The position numbers and the translations under genes are program-made. Shown here piece after piece: positions 24,401 to 32,819 of a DNA stretch of 52,336 nt (within the stretch, counting starts at the first letter, position 1; every line of letters starts with the position of its first letter). A model generated the notes under the pieces. That model had not been told where the DNA came from and did not search any database. It saw nothing but the letters and a program-made list of their open reading frames with translations. This DNA comes from Deltaproteobacteria bacterium (GTDB lineage: Bacteria > Myxococcota_A > UBA9160 > UBA6930): the NCBI GenBank assembly GCA_029261795.1, contig JAJDAP010000073.1:1-52336 (forward strand), written 5' to 3'.

Positions 24401-24737
24401 GGATTGTCTCGCCGGAACCCAGGGCGATGGTGATTTCGATATTGCCACGGTGGTGTTGCCGAGGCAGCTCAACACGCGGAAGGAAGTCAACGTCGTGGTC
24501 CCCTATCGCGGGCTGACAGAGGACACCTGGTTCGTCGTGGTGGCGCGCGGGGCCGATGGCGTCTGCGAGCCGATGTTCCCGGTCTACGCGTCGAGCATCG
24601 AACCGGGAACCAACGCGAGCCTGGGCGATCTTCTGGACGGCAACATTGGCGAAGGCGGTGTGCTCGCCCTTGGCGTGACGAACGCGCTCTTTGCGGATGT
24701 CGATGGGACGCCGGGTTTCCAGCCTTTCAATCCTTGA
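21495..24737 (+). CDS. Secreted CehA/McbA-family metallohydrolase
   Basis: A 1080-residue exported protein. Residues 1-22 are a signal peptide ending in VLGVQC; the cysteine could be lipidated but Gln at -1 makes the lipobox poor. A beta-rich N-terminal half (about 30-600) includes carboxypeptidase-regulatory-like repeats. The catalytic PHP-like domain holds SSDFHVHG (Asp624, His626, His628) and MTDHHVHTD (Asp658-His662), with later HLNKGLRTTVISDTDTH. This is the CehA/McbA class, known from carbaryl hydrolases but mostly of unknown substrate. The ATG at 21495 has GGAGG 6 nt upstream. The next gene starts within its stop codon (TTGA). Confidence 0.85.
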   Translation: MSLKSLLPLLVVALSVLGVQCGSRTAIQVVSPGNLVTTPSFVLELDIPAGALVDSITLNGAPIIAVNQSAFLTAVIAPGPPLRDRNILEVLGTSADGTQLRTVHDFAYLPPKARLRRITDDGDLIRGPLAHSQLGDFLLENDVARFVVQDVAKRDLYSVGQFGGNLIDAELLSNPGRDQFLEIQPMLNVETVINAQTAQIINDGQDGTPAILRTCGPDDLLDFANPSSAIVDAGISPPTAFDDLDLPIEACTDYVLEAGVPWIRMDTTVSNFGSQALPLAVGDWLNAAGQFHQWDAPLLQGESVLAESGLISYIGYGEAEGIDYALHTPPDTSPGSAAPNLFTTSGVSVVLYNANAFVTLLGFDPPFLVDAGADRVFTRFFSVGDGSGANGVAMAAAISNAATGELEGCVTVAGVPLASSRVSLVQRNAAGKPINVDAQFVTKAGLCPNFAGTLPVGNYEIAAAREGTPYEGGGTIPVYTPLAIAAGPTPATANIDLPATGRLEMVVRDVNGEPLPARVTVVGLDPSPPQLFPGPVAPGFGGATLGVFADPKDQLPFGVAAFSYADADGNASLDIEPGNYQVVVSRGTEYSIDSFPVSFSAGQTEALAATLERALDTTGFISSDFHVHGIASADSRVPQIRRVLQFAGEGVENAVMTDHHVHTDLNATIQALGLEGVLTSTIGEEITSFDYGHFNGYPFTIDPTRPSGGSTDWGVPAPPGQDFPSFGAFNATPPEILGLAVNSAQATPDTTVQINHIGSHFSPLRIDTSAPGPIVDDLDDAGRAARRLPPLSASGNLFQHFPALELWNGSTRGAQSEFLDERIGVWMNHLNKGLRTTVISDTDTHTFTNLRTAGARTWTASSTDRPRFVSSGEVARSVDAGRAVGGQGLYVQTRLVARDGSEAEADLGLGGSTDLTSANGDVDLEIRVQAPAWVEFDTIEVYANAVTTPVDPAAPYAFGATPDLVLSEGDCLAGTQGDGDFDIATVVLPRQLNTRKEVNVVVPYRGLTEDTWFVVVARGADGVCEPMFPVYASSIEPGTNASLGDLLDGNIGEGGVLALGVTNALFADVDGTPGFQPFNP

Positions 24738-25978
24738 TCCAGCGACTCCTGTGCGGGGCCATCGCGTCCTTGGGGCTCGTGGCAACGTCTGGCGCAGCCT
24801 CCTACGCGGAGGAGCCGGTGGCAAAGGCGTCGCCGAGTTCCATGCTCGTCCAGACGCTGGAACACGCGGCACTCGTCGTGGTCGGCGAAGTCCTGGAGGT
24901 TCGATCGTTAGGCGACGGGGCGTACCAGGCCGAGTTCCGGGTCGAGCAAACGATCGTCGGAACTGCTTCGGCTTCGCACTGGATCGTCTGGGAAGAGCGG
25001 GCGAACGCGCGTCCCCCGCGGCTCACGACGAAGGATCGGGTCCTTCTCGGCCTCGCCCCGCTGGTCGTCACGAGTGGCTGGCGTGAACGGATCGAAGCAC
25101 TGCCCGGCCCCGCCGACGCCCGGCTCGCCATTGCGGGCTCAGCTGGCGCCTTTCTTCAACGGCCGAGCGTGGGCGAGGTGGTCCTGCTCGATCACTTCCT
25201 CGCCCTGTCTGTGGCTCGGCGCAGCGGTCCCGACGGGGTTCGCCACCTGCTCTCGTTGGCGGCGGAGGCCCAGCCGGCGCTGGCGCGGGCGGCCGCGGAG
25301 CGGCTGAAATCAACGGGTTTCGCACGGCTCTCCATGCCCGTGGCCGAACTCGCGATTGCGGCGATTTCGAGGCCCGCGGAGAGCGGCGTGCCGGCGGCCA
25401 TGCTTGGTTGGGTCGAAGCACGCAAACCCGTCGAACTCGTCGCACCGCTCGACCGCGCGCTTGCCGCAGCGGGGCCGGCGGCGGCATTGGTTCGTGTGCG
25501 TGCACGGCTGCCGGGTCCGTTCGAGGCGCGGCTCGCGCCGCTCGCCCGCGATCCGCGTCCAACGATGCGCGCCGCAGTGGCCGCCTCGACTTCGGATCCC
25601 GAACTCTGGGCAGCTCTCGCGACGGATCCGAGCGGCCTGGTTCGCGAGGCTGCCGTATCGCGTCAGCCGCCGGGCGAGGCGGGCGTCGCCATCCTGGCGC
25701 GCACACTCGATGACCCCGAGCCTCGCGTTCGTGTAGCGAGTGCGCGCACGTTGGCTGCGCGGGGTGACGAAGCCGTTCAGACGCTGCGCCGGCTCGGTCT
25801 CGAGGCGGGTAGCCCTGCGCGAGAAACGGCGCTCGCTGCGCTGACGTTGATTCGATCACCCGCGGCAGCAGGCGCGATCGCCGAGATCGCGCGCGATCAC
25901 GGCGATGCCAATATGCGCAAGCTCGCCGAACTGGCGCTGACGAGACAGATCGGCGACGTGCATCCGGTCGATCCGTAG
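24734..25978 (+). CDS. Exported HEAT-repeat-like protein
   Basis: A 414-residue protein starting at a TTG that overlaps the stop of the preceding metallohydrolase gene, so the two are translationally coupled. Residues 1-25 form a signal peptide (ASYAEE). A beta-rich section follows (VVVGEVLEVRSLGDG ... FRVEQTIVG), then alanine/arginine-rich helical repeats from about residue 150, the clearest being DDPEPRVRVASARTLAARG, typical of HEAT/PBS-lyase-like repeats. It is probably a periplasmic binding or scaffold partner of the metallohydrolase; no enzyme motif is seen. Confidence 0.78.
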   Translation: MIQRLLCGAIASLGLVATSGAASYAEEPVAKASPSSMLVQTLEHAALVVVGEVLEVRSLGDGAYQAEFRVEQTIVGTASASHWIVWEERANARPPRLTTKDRVLLGLAPLVVTSGWRERIEALPGPADARLAIAGSAGAFLQRPSVGEVVLLDHFLALSVARRSGPDGVRHLLSLAAEAQPALARAAAERLKSTGFARLSMPVAELAIAAISRPAESGVPAAMLGWVEARKPVELVAPLDRALAAAGPAAALVRVRARLPGPFEARLAPLARDPRPTMRAAVAASTSDPELWAALATDPSGLVREAAVSRQPPGEAGVAILARTLDDPEPRVRVASARTLAARGDEAVQTLRRLGLEAGSPARETALAALTLIRSPAAAGAIAEIARDHGDANMRKLAELALTRQIGDVHPVDP

Positions 25979-25995
25979 CCCATCATCGCGTCCCC

Positions 25996-27150
25996 ATGAG
26001 CCATCCCGATCTCGTCGCTGCCGCCAGGAAACTCGCCCCGGAACTCTGTGCTCGCACGGATGAAGTGGAGCAGGCACGCCGCGTGCCGGCGGATCTCTCC
26101 GACCAGGTTGCCGCCGCAGGTTTCTACCGCGCGTTCGTTCCCGAAGCGCTCGGTGGCGACGAGATGCATCCAGGCCTCGCAAATGCGGGAATCGAGGAGC
26201 TCGCTCGTTCCGACGCATCGGTGGCCTGGGTCGCCTTCATCGGGATGACCTCCGGCTCGTCGCTGGCCGGGATCCCCGAAGCGGCGGCACGCGAAGTCTT
26301 TGCCGACGGCGAAACGCTCGTCACGGGTGTCTTCGCGCCGATGGGCCGCGCCGAACGAGAAGGCGATGGGTATCGCACCAGCGGGCGTTGGTCCTGGGGT
26401 TCGGGGGCCGACAACGCCGATTGGATTCTGGGCGGTTGCCGCATGTTCAAGGACGGCGAGCCCGAACTCTCGCGAGGCGGCGGCCAGCGTTCGCACATGG
26501 TGCTCTTTCCGCGGGATCAGGTGAACATCGTCGGGAACTGGAACGCATCCGGCCTGTGCGGTACCGGTAGCGGCGATTTCGAAGTCGCCGACGCGTTGGT
26601 TCCCGATCAGCGTATCGTCGGCTTCAGCCAGGACGCGCCCCTCGAGCGACCGCTTTACCAGTTCCCGCGCTTCGGGCTGCTCGCCCTCGGTATCGCCGCG
26701 GTTGCACTCGGCACGGCTCGAGCCGCGCTGGACGATCTCGTAGCGCTGGCCGGCGGCAAGACGCCAATGGGGAGCCGGAGGCCCCTGGCCGAGCGCCCGG
26801 CGACGCAATCGGACGTGGCCAAGGCCGAGGCGGTACTCGGCTCGGCGCGGCTGTTCTTCTACGACGCCATCGACCGTTGTTATGCCCGCGCCGAGGCTGG
26901 CGATCCGCTCCCGGCCGAGTTTCGCCGGGATCTCCGCCTGGCCACGACCCACGCCGTGCAAGCAGCCGCCGAAACCGTCGACCGGATGTATCACCTCGGC
27001 GGGGGCAGCTCGGTCCACCGCAGCCACCCCCTGCAGCGCCGCTTCCGCGACATCCACGTCGCCACCCAACACCTGATGGTGGCGCCCCCCACCCTCGAGG
27101 TGATCGGAAAGACCTATCTGGGGGTCGACGTGGATACCGGCCAGCTCTAG
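25996..27150 (+). CDS. Acyl-CoA dehydrogenase-fold flavin monooxygenase (HsaA/DszC-like)
   Basis: A 384-residue protein of the acyl-CoA dehydrogenase fold. The N-terminal helical domain carries VPEALGGDEMHPG; the middle has GRWSWGSGADNADWILGG; the C-terminal domain has YHLGGGSSVHRSHPLQRRFR followed by DIHVATQHL. That last signature is typical of group D two-component flavin monooxygenases (HsaA of steroid breakdown, DszC) rather than true acyl-CoA dehydrogenases. Such enzymes need FMNH2 or FADH2 from a reductase, not seen nearby. It starts 17 nt after the HEAT-like gene. A hydroxylating role in the same catabolic region is likely, substrate unknown. Confidence 0.82.
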   Translation: MSHPDLVAAARKLAPELCARTDEVEQARRVPADLSDQVAAAGFYRAFVPEALGGDEMHPGLANAGIEELARSDASVAWVAFIGMTSGSSLAGIPEAAAREVFADGETLVTGVFAPMGRAEREGDGYRTSGRWSWGSGADNADWILGGCRMFKDGEPELSRGGGQRSHMVLFPRDQVNIVGNWNASGLCGTGSGDFEVADALVPDQRIVGFSQDAPLERPLYQFPRFGLLALGIAAVALGTARAALDDLVALAGGKTPMGSRRPLAERPATQSDVAKAEAVLGSARLFFYDAIDRCYARAEAGDPLPAEFRRDLRLATTHAVQAAAETVDRMYHLGGGSSVHRSHPLQRRFRDIHVATQHLMVAPPTLEVIGKTYLGVDVDTGQL

Positions 27151-27161
27151 AGCGCGCGGGT

Positions 27162-28220
27162 TCAGGAAGCGTTGGCGATCCGGGCCACCAGGCGTCCCAT
27201 GGCCTTACGTTCGACCATCTCGCGGAACGCCTCGGGGATTTCGTCGAAGCCGACGACGCGGGTAACCGAGGGCCGATAGCGGCCTTCATTGGCCAGGCGG
27301 AGAATGTGGTCGTGGGCCTGCTGCTCGATCTTGGGCAGCTCCTCGCCGTAGCCGTAACCCATGCAGCAGCCGACGAGGCTCCAGTTCTGGATGTAGAACT
27401 CGTTGGGGTGCACGGGCAGCAGGCCGCCGGCGTGGCCGGCCATGACGTGGCGGCCTTCGACGGCGAGTAGCGGGCGCGCGCGGGCGCCGGGTTCGCCCTG
27501 CACGAAGTCGATGATGGCGTCGATGGCGCTCGGGCCCACTTCGCGTCGGACGGCTTCGACGAAGTCTTCCTGGTGGTGGTCGATCACGATCTGGGCACCC
27601 AGGCTGCGGCAGAAGGCGGCCTTCTCGGGACCGCCCGCGATCGCGATCACGCGCGCGCCGGCGGCGACGCAGAGTTGGACGGCCGAGGATGGGACACCGC
27701 CTGCAGCGCCAAGGACCAGGACCGTCTCGCCGGCTTTCACGCCGCCGCGTCGATGGACGGCATGATAGGCGGTGTGCGAAGCGATCAGGAATGCGGCGCC
27801 TTCTTCGTCGGAGAAGACCTCCGGGCACTCGTAGAGCGTGGGTGCGGTGGCGACGCAGCGTTCCGCGAACGAGCCGAAGGGTTGTGGCGTGAATGCGACG
27901 ACGCGCTTGCCGAGCAGATGTTGCTGTGAGGGAGAAGCTTCTTCGACGATCCCGACGGCTTCCTGGCCCGAGACATAGGGGCGCTCGATCGGGATCGGAT
28001 ATTCGCCCGTGGCCATGGTGACGTCCGGCCAGGCGAGTCCCGCGGTGAGGACCCGCATCAGCACGTAGTCGCGGCACGGTTGCTCGTGGTCGTTCCGTTC
28101 GCGCAGGCCCACCAGATCGAGGCACAGCCGCTCCATCGCTCCGTGGCTGGGCTCCGGGAAATCTTCGAGCCGGAACGACTCCCAGGGATTTCCCTTCTCG
28201 CGCACCACCCAGGCCTTCAT
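27162..28220 (-). CDS. MDR-family zinc-type alcohol dehydrogenase / quinone reductase
   Basis: A 352-residue medium-chain dehydrogenase/reductase. MKAWVVREKGNPWESFRLED starts the GroES-like domain; VLGAAGGVPSSAVQLCVAAG is the NAD(P)H-binding turn. The zinc-ligand cysteines of classical alcohol dehydrogenases are absent, so it is probably a quinone-oxidoreductase-like NADPH reductase of an enone. The ATG at 28220 has GGAGG 8 nt upstream. It is convergent with the HsaA-like gene (11 nt gap) and divergent from the DUF3604 gene, with a palindrome in the shared promoter. Confidence 0.87.
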   Translation of the reverse strand: MKAWVVREKGNPWESFRLEDFPEPSHGAMERLCLDLVGLRERNDHEQPCRDYVLMRVLTAGLAWPDVTMATGEYPIPIERPYVSGQEAVGIVEEASPSQQHLLGKRVVAFTPQPFGSFAERCVATAPTLYECPEVFSDEEGAAFLIASHTAYHAVHRRGGVKAGETVLVLGAAGGVPSSAVQLCVAAGARVIAIAGGPEKAAFCRSLGAQIVIDHHQEDFVEAVRREVGPSAIDAIIDFVQGEPGARARPLLAVEGRHVMAGHAGGLLPVHPNEFYIQNWSLVGCCMGYGYGEELPKIEQQAHDHILRLANEGRYRPSVTRVVGFDEIPEAFREMVERKAMGRLVARIANAS

Positions 28221-28278
28221 GAGGATCCTCCACGGGGCAGGGTGGCGCATCCGAGCGACGAATCCCCCACTTCAATCG

Positions 28279-28295
28279 TGACATCGGACATGTCA
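28279..28295. promoter_or_regulatory. Inverted repeat in a divergent promoter
   Basis: TGACAT (28279-28284) and ATGTCA (28290-28295) flank CGGAC. It lies between the MDR reductase gene (start 28220, minus) and the DUF3604 gene (start 28318, plus), 22 nt before the latter. This is a fitting site for a dimeric regulator; it does not match the KstR-type box. Confidence 0.45.
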
Positions 28296-28317
28296 TGATC
28301 TCGATTCGGAGGTTTCC

Positions 28318-30567
28318 ATGAAGCGCATCGCGATCGTCATCGTCGTCCTGCTCGGGGTCGGGTTCATTGGCGTCCAACTGGCCGTGCGCGGCGTGCTCGG
28401 CGCCCCCGAACGGCGGGGTGATGTCCTCGAGCAGCGTGTTCCCGCGGCCGTGATCGAGCACCGGCGGGCGCTGCAGGCGAAATCTGCCGAGGCGGCGGGA
28501 GCCGCCGATTCGAGGCAGATCCTGTTCGGCGATTTCCACGTGCACACCACCTTCAGCTTCGACGCGTTCCTGATGAACATGCCGATGACCGGCGGAACCG
28601 GAAGCCATCCGCCCGCCGATGCCTGCGACTTCGCACGCTACTGCTCGGGCCTCGATTTCTGGTCGATCAACGACCACGCCGAGAACCTCACCCAGCGGCT
28701 CTGGACGGAAACCGTCGAGATGGTGCGCCAGTGCAACGCCGTGGCTGGGGATCCTGCCAACCCGGATCTCGTGACGTACCTCGGTTGGGAATGGAGCCAG
28801 ATCGGGTCGCGTCCGGACAATCACTACGGCCACAAGAACGTGGTGTTGCTCGAAACGGCGGAGGGGCGGGTTCCCGCGCGGCCGATCGCCTCGCGTGGCC
28901 CGGCGACGAGTTCCGCAGCGAGAGCCGTGCCGGGCATTCTCTCGGCGCCCCTGATCGCGATCAACGGCAAGCGCGGCCTCGATTTCGCACGCTTGATGAA
29001 CGACATGATCCAGGCCGAGCGCTGCCCGAGCGGCGTCCCGGTACGGGATCTACCGCTCGATTGTTCCGAGGGTACCGTCACGCCAGAAGAACTCTTCACG
29101 AAGCTCCGCGACTGGGATCTTCCGACCCTGGTGATTCCCCATGGCACCAGCTGGGGGATGTACACGCCGGCAGGCTCCGACTGGGCGAAGCAGCTGCCCG
29201 GAACGGACAGCGAATTGCAGACGCTCGTGGAGGTCTTCTCCGGCCACGGGAACTCCGAACGCTATTTCGATTGGCGCGCGGTCCGCTTCGATGCCGATGG
29301 CGCGGCGCGCTGCGCGGAACCGCAGGAGGGCTACCTGCCTTCCTGCTGGCGAGCCGGTGAACTGATCGAGGAGCGCTGCCACGAAGTCGGCGAGAGCGCC
29401 GAGGTGTGTGCCGAGCGCGCCGTGGCAGCGCGCCAGAACTACGTGGACGCCTATCAAGCGGGCTGGAAGACGCTCCCGGGCCACAAGGCCGACGCCTGGC
29501 TGGATGCCGGCCAGTGCCCCGATTGCTTCTTGCCAGCCTTCAACTACCGGCCGCTCGGTTCGGTGCAGTACATGTTGGCGGTTCGGGATTTCCGCGATCC
29601 CGACCGCCCGAAGCGTTTCGCGTTCGGCCTGCTCGGGTCGAGCGACAACCACTCCGCGCGTCCAGGTACCGGCTACAAGGAATTCGCTCGGGGCGATATG
29701 AGCGATGGTGCCCGGCCGGGCGTCAGGCCCCCTGGAAGCGGTATTTTCGGTGGCGGAACCGACGGGGAGCGCGCGGCCGAATCCGTTCCCTACGTCGATG
29801 AAGGCGGTAGCCCATTGCGATTGTTCGAGACGGGCCGCGCCGGGAACTTCATGGCCACGGGCGGTCTCGTTGCGGTTCACTCCACAGGCCGGAGTCGCCA
29901 AGCGATCTGGGATGCCCTGAAGCGCAAAGAGGTCTACGGCACCAGCGGACCGCGGCTGCTGCTGTGGTTCGAACTGCTCGATGAGGCGGAGACCGGCGAG
30001 GTGGCGATCCCGATGGGCTCGTCGACCCTGCGACGGGCGACGCCGCGCTTCCGAGCACGAGCGCTCGGCTCCTTCGAGCAGCAGCCGGGCTGCCCCCAGC
30101 ACTCCGTCGATGCCTTGGGGAACGATCGCATCGATCAGCTCTGCCTGGGAGATTGTTATTTCCCGAGCGACGTCCGGCGTGTGATCGAGCGGATCGAGGT
30201 GGTGCGAATTCAACCGCAAGCGTTCGAAGGCGAAGAGATCGGCGCCCTGGTGCGAGATCCCTGGCAGGTCTTCGAGTGTCCAGGAACACCGGATGGCTGC
30301 AGCGTCGAGTTCGAAGACCCCGAGTTCGAAGAGGATGGGCGAGATGCCGTCTACTACGTGCGCGCCATCGAGGAGCCCTCGCCGGTGATCCATGCCGACA
30401 ACCTCGGATGCAGCCGCGACGAGACGGGGAGCTGCCTCGCAGTTGCGCCGTGCTCGGAGGGCGATTGCCTCGGCGAGGCGCGCCAGCGCGCGTGGTCATC
30501 GCCGATCTTCGTCGACTGGGACGCAACCGAGGCGATCCTCGACGAGCCGGGGTTCGCAGCGCGGTAG
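28318..30567 (+). CDS. DUF3604 family protein, membrane-anchored or exported
   Basis: A 749-residue protein. Residues 4-26 are a hydrophobic signal or anchor (IAIVIVVLLGVGFIGVQLAV). The PHP-like core has GDFHVHTTFSFDA (Asp72, His74, His76) and WSINDHAENLT (Asp119, His120), then VIPHGTSWGMYTP and LLGSSDNHSARPGTGYKEF, typical of DUF3604. Several cysteine-rich segments at the C-terminus (CPGTPDGCS, CSRDETGSCLAVAPCSEGDC) suggest disulfides and location outside the cytoplasm. The family is metal-dependent and abundant in uncultured deltaproteobacteria; its reaction is not known. Confidence 0.87.
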   Translation: MKRIAIVIVVLLGVGFIGVQLAVRGVLGAPERRGDVLEQRVPAAVIEHRRALQAKSAEAAGAADSRQILFGDFHVHTTFSFDAFLMNMPMTGGTGSHPPADACDFARYCSGLDFWSINDHAENLTQRLWTETVEMVRQCNAVAGDPANPDLVTYLGWEWSQIGSRPDNHYGHKNVVLLETAEGRVPARPIASRGPATSSAARAVPGILSAPLIAINGKRGLDFARLMNDMIQAERCPSGVPVRDLPLDCSEGTVTPEELFTKLRDWDLPTLVIPHGTSWGMYTPAGSDWAKQLPGTDSELQTLVEVFSGHGNSERYFDWRAVRFDADGAARCAEPQEGYLPSCWRAGELIEERCHEVGESAEVCAERAVAARQNYVDAYQAGWKTLPGHKADAWLDAGQCPDCFLPAFNYRPLGSVQYMLAVRDFRDPDRPKRFAFGLLGSSDNHSARPGTGYKEFARGDMSDGARPGVRPPGSGIFGGGTDGERAAESVPYVDEGGSPLRLFETGRAGNFMATGGLVAVHSTGRSRQAIWDALKRKEVYGTSGPRLLLWFELLDEAETGEVAIPMGSSTLRRATPRFRARALGSFEQQPGCPQHSVDALGNDRIDQLCLGDCYFPSDVRRVIERIEVVRIQPQAFEGEEIGALVRDPWQVFECPGTPDGCSVEFEDPEFEEDGRDAVYYVRAIEEPSPVIHADNLGCSRDETGSCLAVAPCSEGDCLGEARQRAWSSPIFVDWDATEAILDEPGFAAR

Positions 30568-30631
30568 CTCGCCGCCAGCGTGAGATCCATTATCGTCTCG
30601 CCTCGCGCCTGCTGGAGTCGTACTACCCGCG

Positions 30632-31243
30632 ATGCCGACGATCACGCTCTACGGCCCGCCGAACATCCCGTACCTGACCAAGGTGCGGTCTGCGCTCGGC
30701 CTCAAGAAACTCGAACACCAGTGGCTGGTGCCGCAAAGTCAAGAAGACTACCTGCGCTGGAGCCCCAAGACGGGGCAGTTGCCGATGCTGCAGATCGACG
30801 ATGACTGGATCGAAGATTCAACCCGGATCCTCGATGCCCTCGATGAGCGCTTCCCGAACCCGCCGCTGCTGTCCGAAGACCCCAAGGCCGCGCGCTCCCA
30901 GCGCCACCTCGAGCAGTGGGTCGAGGCCGCCTTCACGTTCTACTGGATCCATTACCTGCGCGAGATCGCGGATACCGGCGTGGCCGCCCCCGGCACGCAG
31001 GGAATGGCCGGAGAATTCGCTCAACGCCTGGACGACCTCGTCAACTTCCTTGGCGGACGCCCGTTCTTCTACGCCGATGTACCCGGGCGCGCAGATCTCG
31101 CCGTGCACTCCTTCCTGGCCGGCATCGGCAGTGCGGCCGGTGAGGAAGTGGAGGGCGAGGTTGACGCGCGCCCGGCACTTCGCGAGTTCCTCGATCGCGT
31201 CGAACAGGCGACCGGGGTAAGACGGGACGACACGCCGGAGTGA
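30632..31243 (+). CDS. Glutathione S-transferase family protein
   Basis: A 203-residue GST. The N-terminal thioredoxin-like half has ITLYGPPNIPYLTKVRSALG and the GSH-contacting PKTGQLPMLQI and EDSTRILDAL; the C-terminal half is helical (RPFFYADVPGRADLAVHSFL). The N-terminal PPNIPYLTK carries no Cys and no obvious Ser, so the thiol-activating residue may be a Tyr. It follows the DUF3604 gene by 64 nt. A role in detoxifying or isomerising a pathway intermediate is possible. Confidence 0.85.
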   Translation: MPTITLYGPPNIPYLTKVRSALGLKKLEHQWLVPQSQEDYLRWSPKTGQLPMLQIDDDWIEDSTRILDALDERFPNPPLLSEDPKAARSQRHLEQWVEAAFTFYWIHYLREIADTGVAAPGTQGMAGEFAQRLDDLVNFLGGRPFFYADVPGRADLAVHSFLAGIGSAAGEEVEGEVDARPALREFLDRVEQATGVRRDDTPE

Positions 31244-31305
31244 GCGGGCGGCTGGCCCAGTGGGTCGTGCGCCGTGAACCACCCGTGCTCGTGCTGACGA
31301 CCGCC

Positions 31306-31329
31306 GTTTCGGATCCTGTTTCGGATCCT
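31306..31329. repeat. 12-bp direct repeat, two copies
   Basis: GTTTCGGATCCT occurs twice back to back in the gap between the GST gene and the convergent SDR gene. It is probably a simple duplication; no function is visible. Confidence 0.8.
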
Positions 31330-31337
31330 GGTAGCGC

Positions 31338-32093
31338 CTAGCCGATCAGCGCCTGGCCACCATCCAGCGCGATGCTCTGGCCGTTCACGTACGACGAAGC
31401 GTCCGAACACAACATCGCGACGAAGCGGCCGATGTCCTGTTCGCAGTCGCCGATGCGGTGCATGGGTATCGTTTCCTGGAATTCAGCCGCTTCCTCGGGG
31501 TTGTTCTCGATCCACCAGGCCAATGCGGGCGAGGATGCGTGGGGCAGGATGACGTTGGTGCGGATGCCGTCCTTGCCCCATTCGCAAGCGGCCGCGCGCG
31601 TGATCGAGCGGATCCCCTCCTTCACCGCCGCGTAGGCGCCGTAGCCGCTCATGTCCCAGCGCTTGCCGGCGGTGCTGGCGAGGTTGACGATCGAGCCGCC
31701 GCCCTCGAGGTGCGGTCGACAGAGCTTCATCAGGCGGAAGGTGGCGAGCGGGCCGGACTCGAAGCCGGCGGCAAAGGCATCGTCGGTGACGTCCGCGAGG
31801 TTGCCGAGCGGAACTTCCTGGGCATTGTTGACCAGGATGTCGATGGTTCCGAAACGCTCGACCGTTTCGCCGACACAACGCTCGAGATCGGCGTTGTCCT
31901 TCACGTTGCAGCCGATCGCGATCGCCTCACTGCCGCGCTTCTCGATCTCGGCGACGGTGGCCTCGAGCTTCGAGACCGTCCGGCCCACGACGGCGACCCG
32001 AGCGCCCTCGGTGGCCAACGCGAATGCGATTCCTTCTCCAACGCCTTGCCCTGCGCCCGTCACCAGCGCCACCTTGCCATCGAGCATCGTCAT
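31338..32093 (-). CDS. SDR family oxidoreductase
   Basis: A 251-residue classical SDR. VALVTGAGQGVGEGIAFALA binds NAD(P); NNAQ, the Ser of NLASTAGKRWDMSGYGAYAAVK and its Tyr-Lys (YAAVK) are the catalytic set; DGGQ closes the fold. GGAGGAG precedes the ATG at 32093. It is convergent with the GST gene and divergent from the membrane protein at 32134 (40 nt gap). Substrate unknown. Confidence 0.9.
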   Translation of the reverse strand: MTMLDGKVALVTGAGQGVGEGIAFALATEGARVAVVGRTVSKLEATVAEIEKRGSEAIAIGCNVKDNADLERCVGETVERFGTIDILVNNAQEVPLGNLADVTDDAFAAGFESGPLATFRLMKLCRPHLEGGGSIVNLASTAGKRWDMSGYGAYAAVKEGIRSITRAAACEWGKDGIRTNVILPHASSPALAWWIENNPEEAAEFQETIPMHRIGDCEQDIGRFVAMLCSDASSYVNGQSIALDGGQALIG

Positions 32094-32133
32094 CGTGCGG
32101 CTCCTCCTTCGTGATGTCGTAGTCTAGGGTGCC

Positions 32134-32751
32134 ATGGCACGCATCGTCTCGATCTCGCTCGTACTCCTCTACGTCGCATTCTTTTCGTGGTACACGAGCT
32201 TCGCTGGCCCGCTGAGCCAGGAGGAGGTCGACAGTTTCCTCGCCGCTGCCCAGGAGCGCCGGCCGGGCGAAGATCTCTCGCTGCTGCGCGATTTCCTGGA
32301 GGGCGATACCGGCGACGACTTCGTGATGATCAACCTGATCGATTCGCCGGAGAAGCCGAAGCCCGTTCCCGGCATTCGCCCTGACGAGACGACGGCGGAG
32401 GTGCAGGCGCGCTACATGGCGCACATGTGGCCGCAGCTTGCGAAGCGCGCCTGTCACCCGGTGATCATGGGGGCTGCGGCAGCGCCGGCCCTCGACATCT
32501 GGGGAATCGACGGCGCCGACGTCTGGACCACGGCCGCCGGCATGCGCTACCGGAGCCGCCGCGACATGATCGAGATCGCGGGCAACCCGGCGTTCCAGGG
32601 TCCCCATGAATTCAAGATCGCGGCGATGACCAAGACGATTGCCTTCCCGATCGATCCCTGGTTCCACTTCGGCGATCTGCGGCTCGTGTTGGGACTGATC
32701 TTCTTCGCGATCGGTGCGAGCGTGCATCTTCTGGCGCGGCGTTCGCGCTAG
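32134..32751 (+). CDS. Membrane protein with a DUF1330-like core
   Basis: A 205-residue protein with a transmembrane helix at residues 4-22 (IVSISLVLLYVAFFSWYT) and another near the C-terminus (LRLVLGLIFFAIGASVHLL). Between them is a soluble part with VMINLIDSP and RYRSRRDMIEIAGNPAFQGP, which resembles the dimeric ferredoxin-like DUF1330/ABM pattern. Such domains are usually soluble, so a double-anchored form is unusual. Function unknown. Confidence 0.7.
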   Translation: MARIVSISLVLLYVAFFSWYTSFAGPLSQEEVDSFLAAAQERRPGEDLSLLRDFLEGDTGDDFVMINLIDSPEKPKPVPGIRPDETTAEVQARYMAHMWPQLAKRACHPVIMGAAAAPALDIWGIDGADVWTTAAGMRYRSRRDMIEIAGNPAFQGPHEFKIAAMTKTIAFPIDPWFHFGDLRLVLGLIFFAIGASVHLLARRSR

Positions 32752-32819
32752 GGGTCATTCGCCGCCGGGCATGCCCGCCTGGACGTAGCCGGCGGTCATC
32801 CCCATCGACACCACGCACG

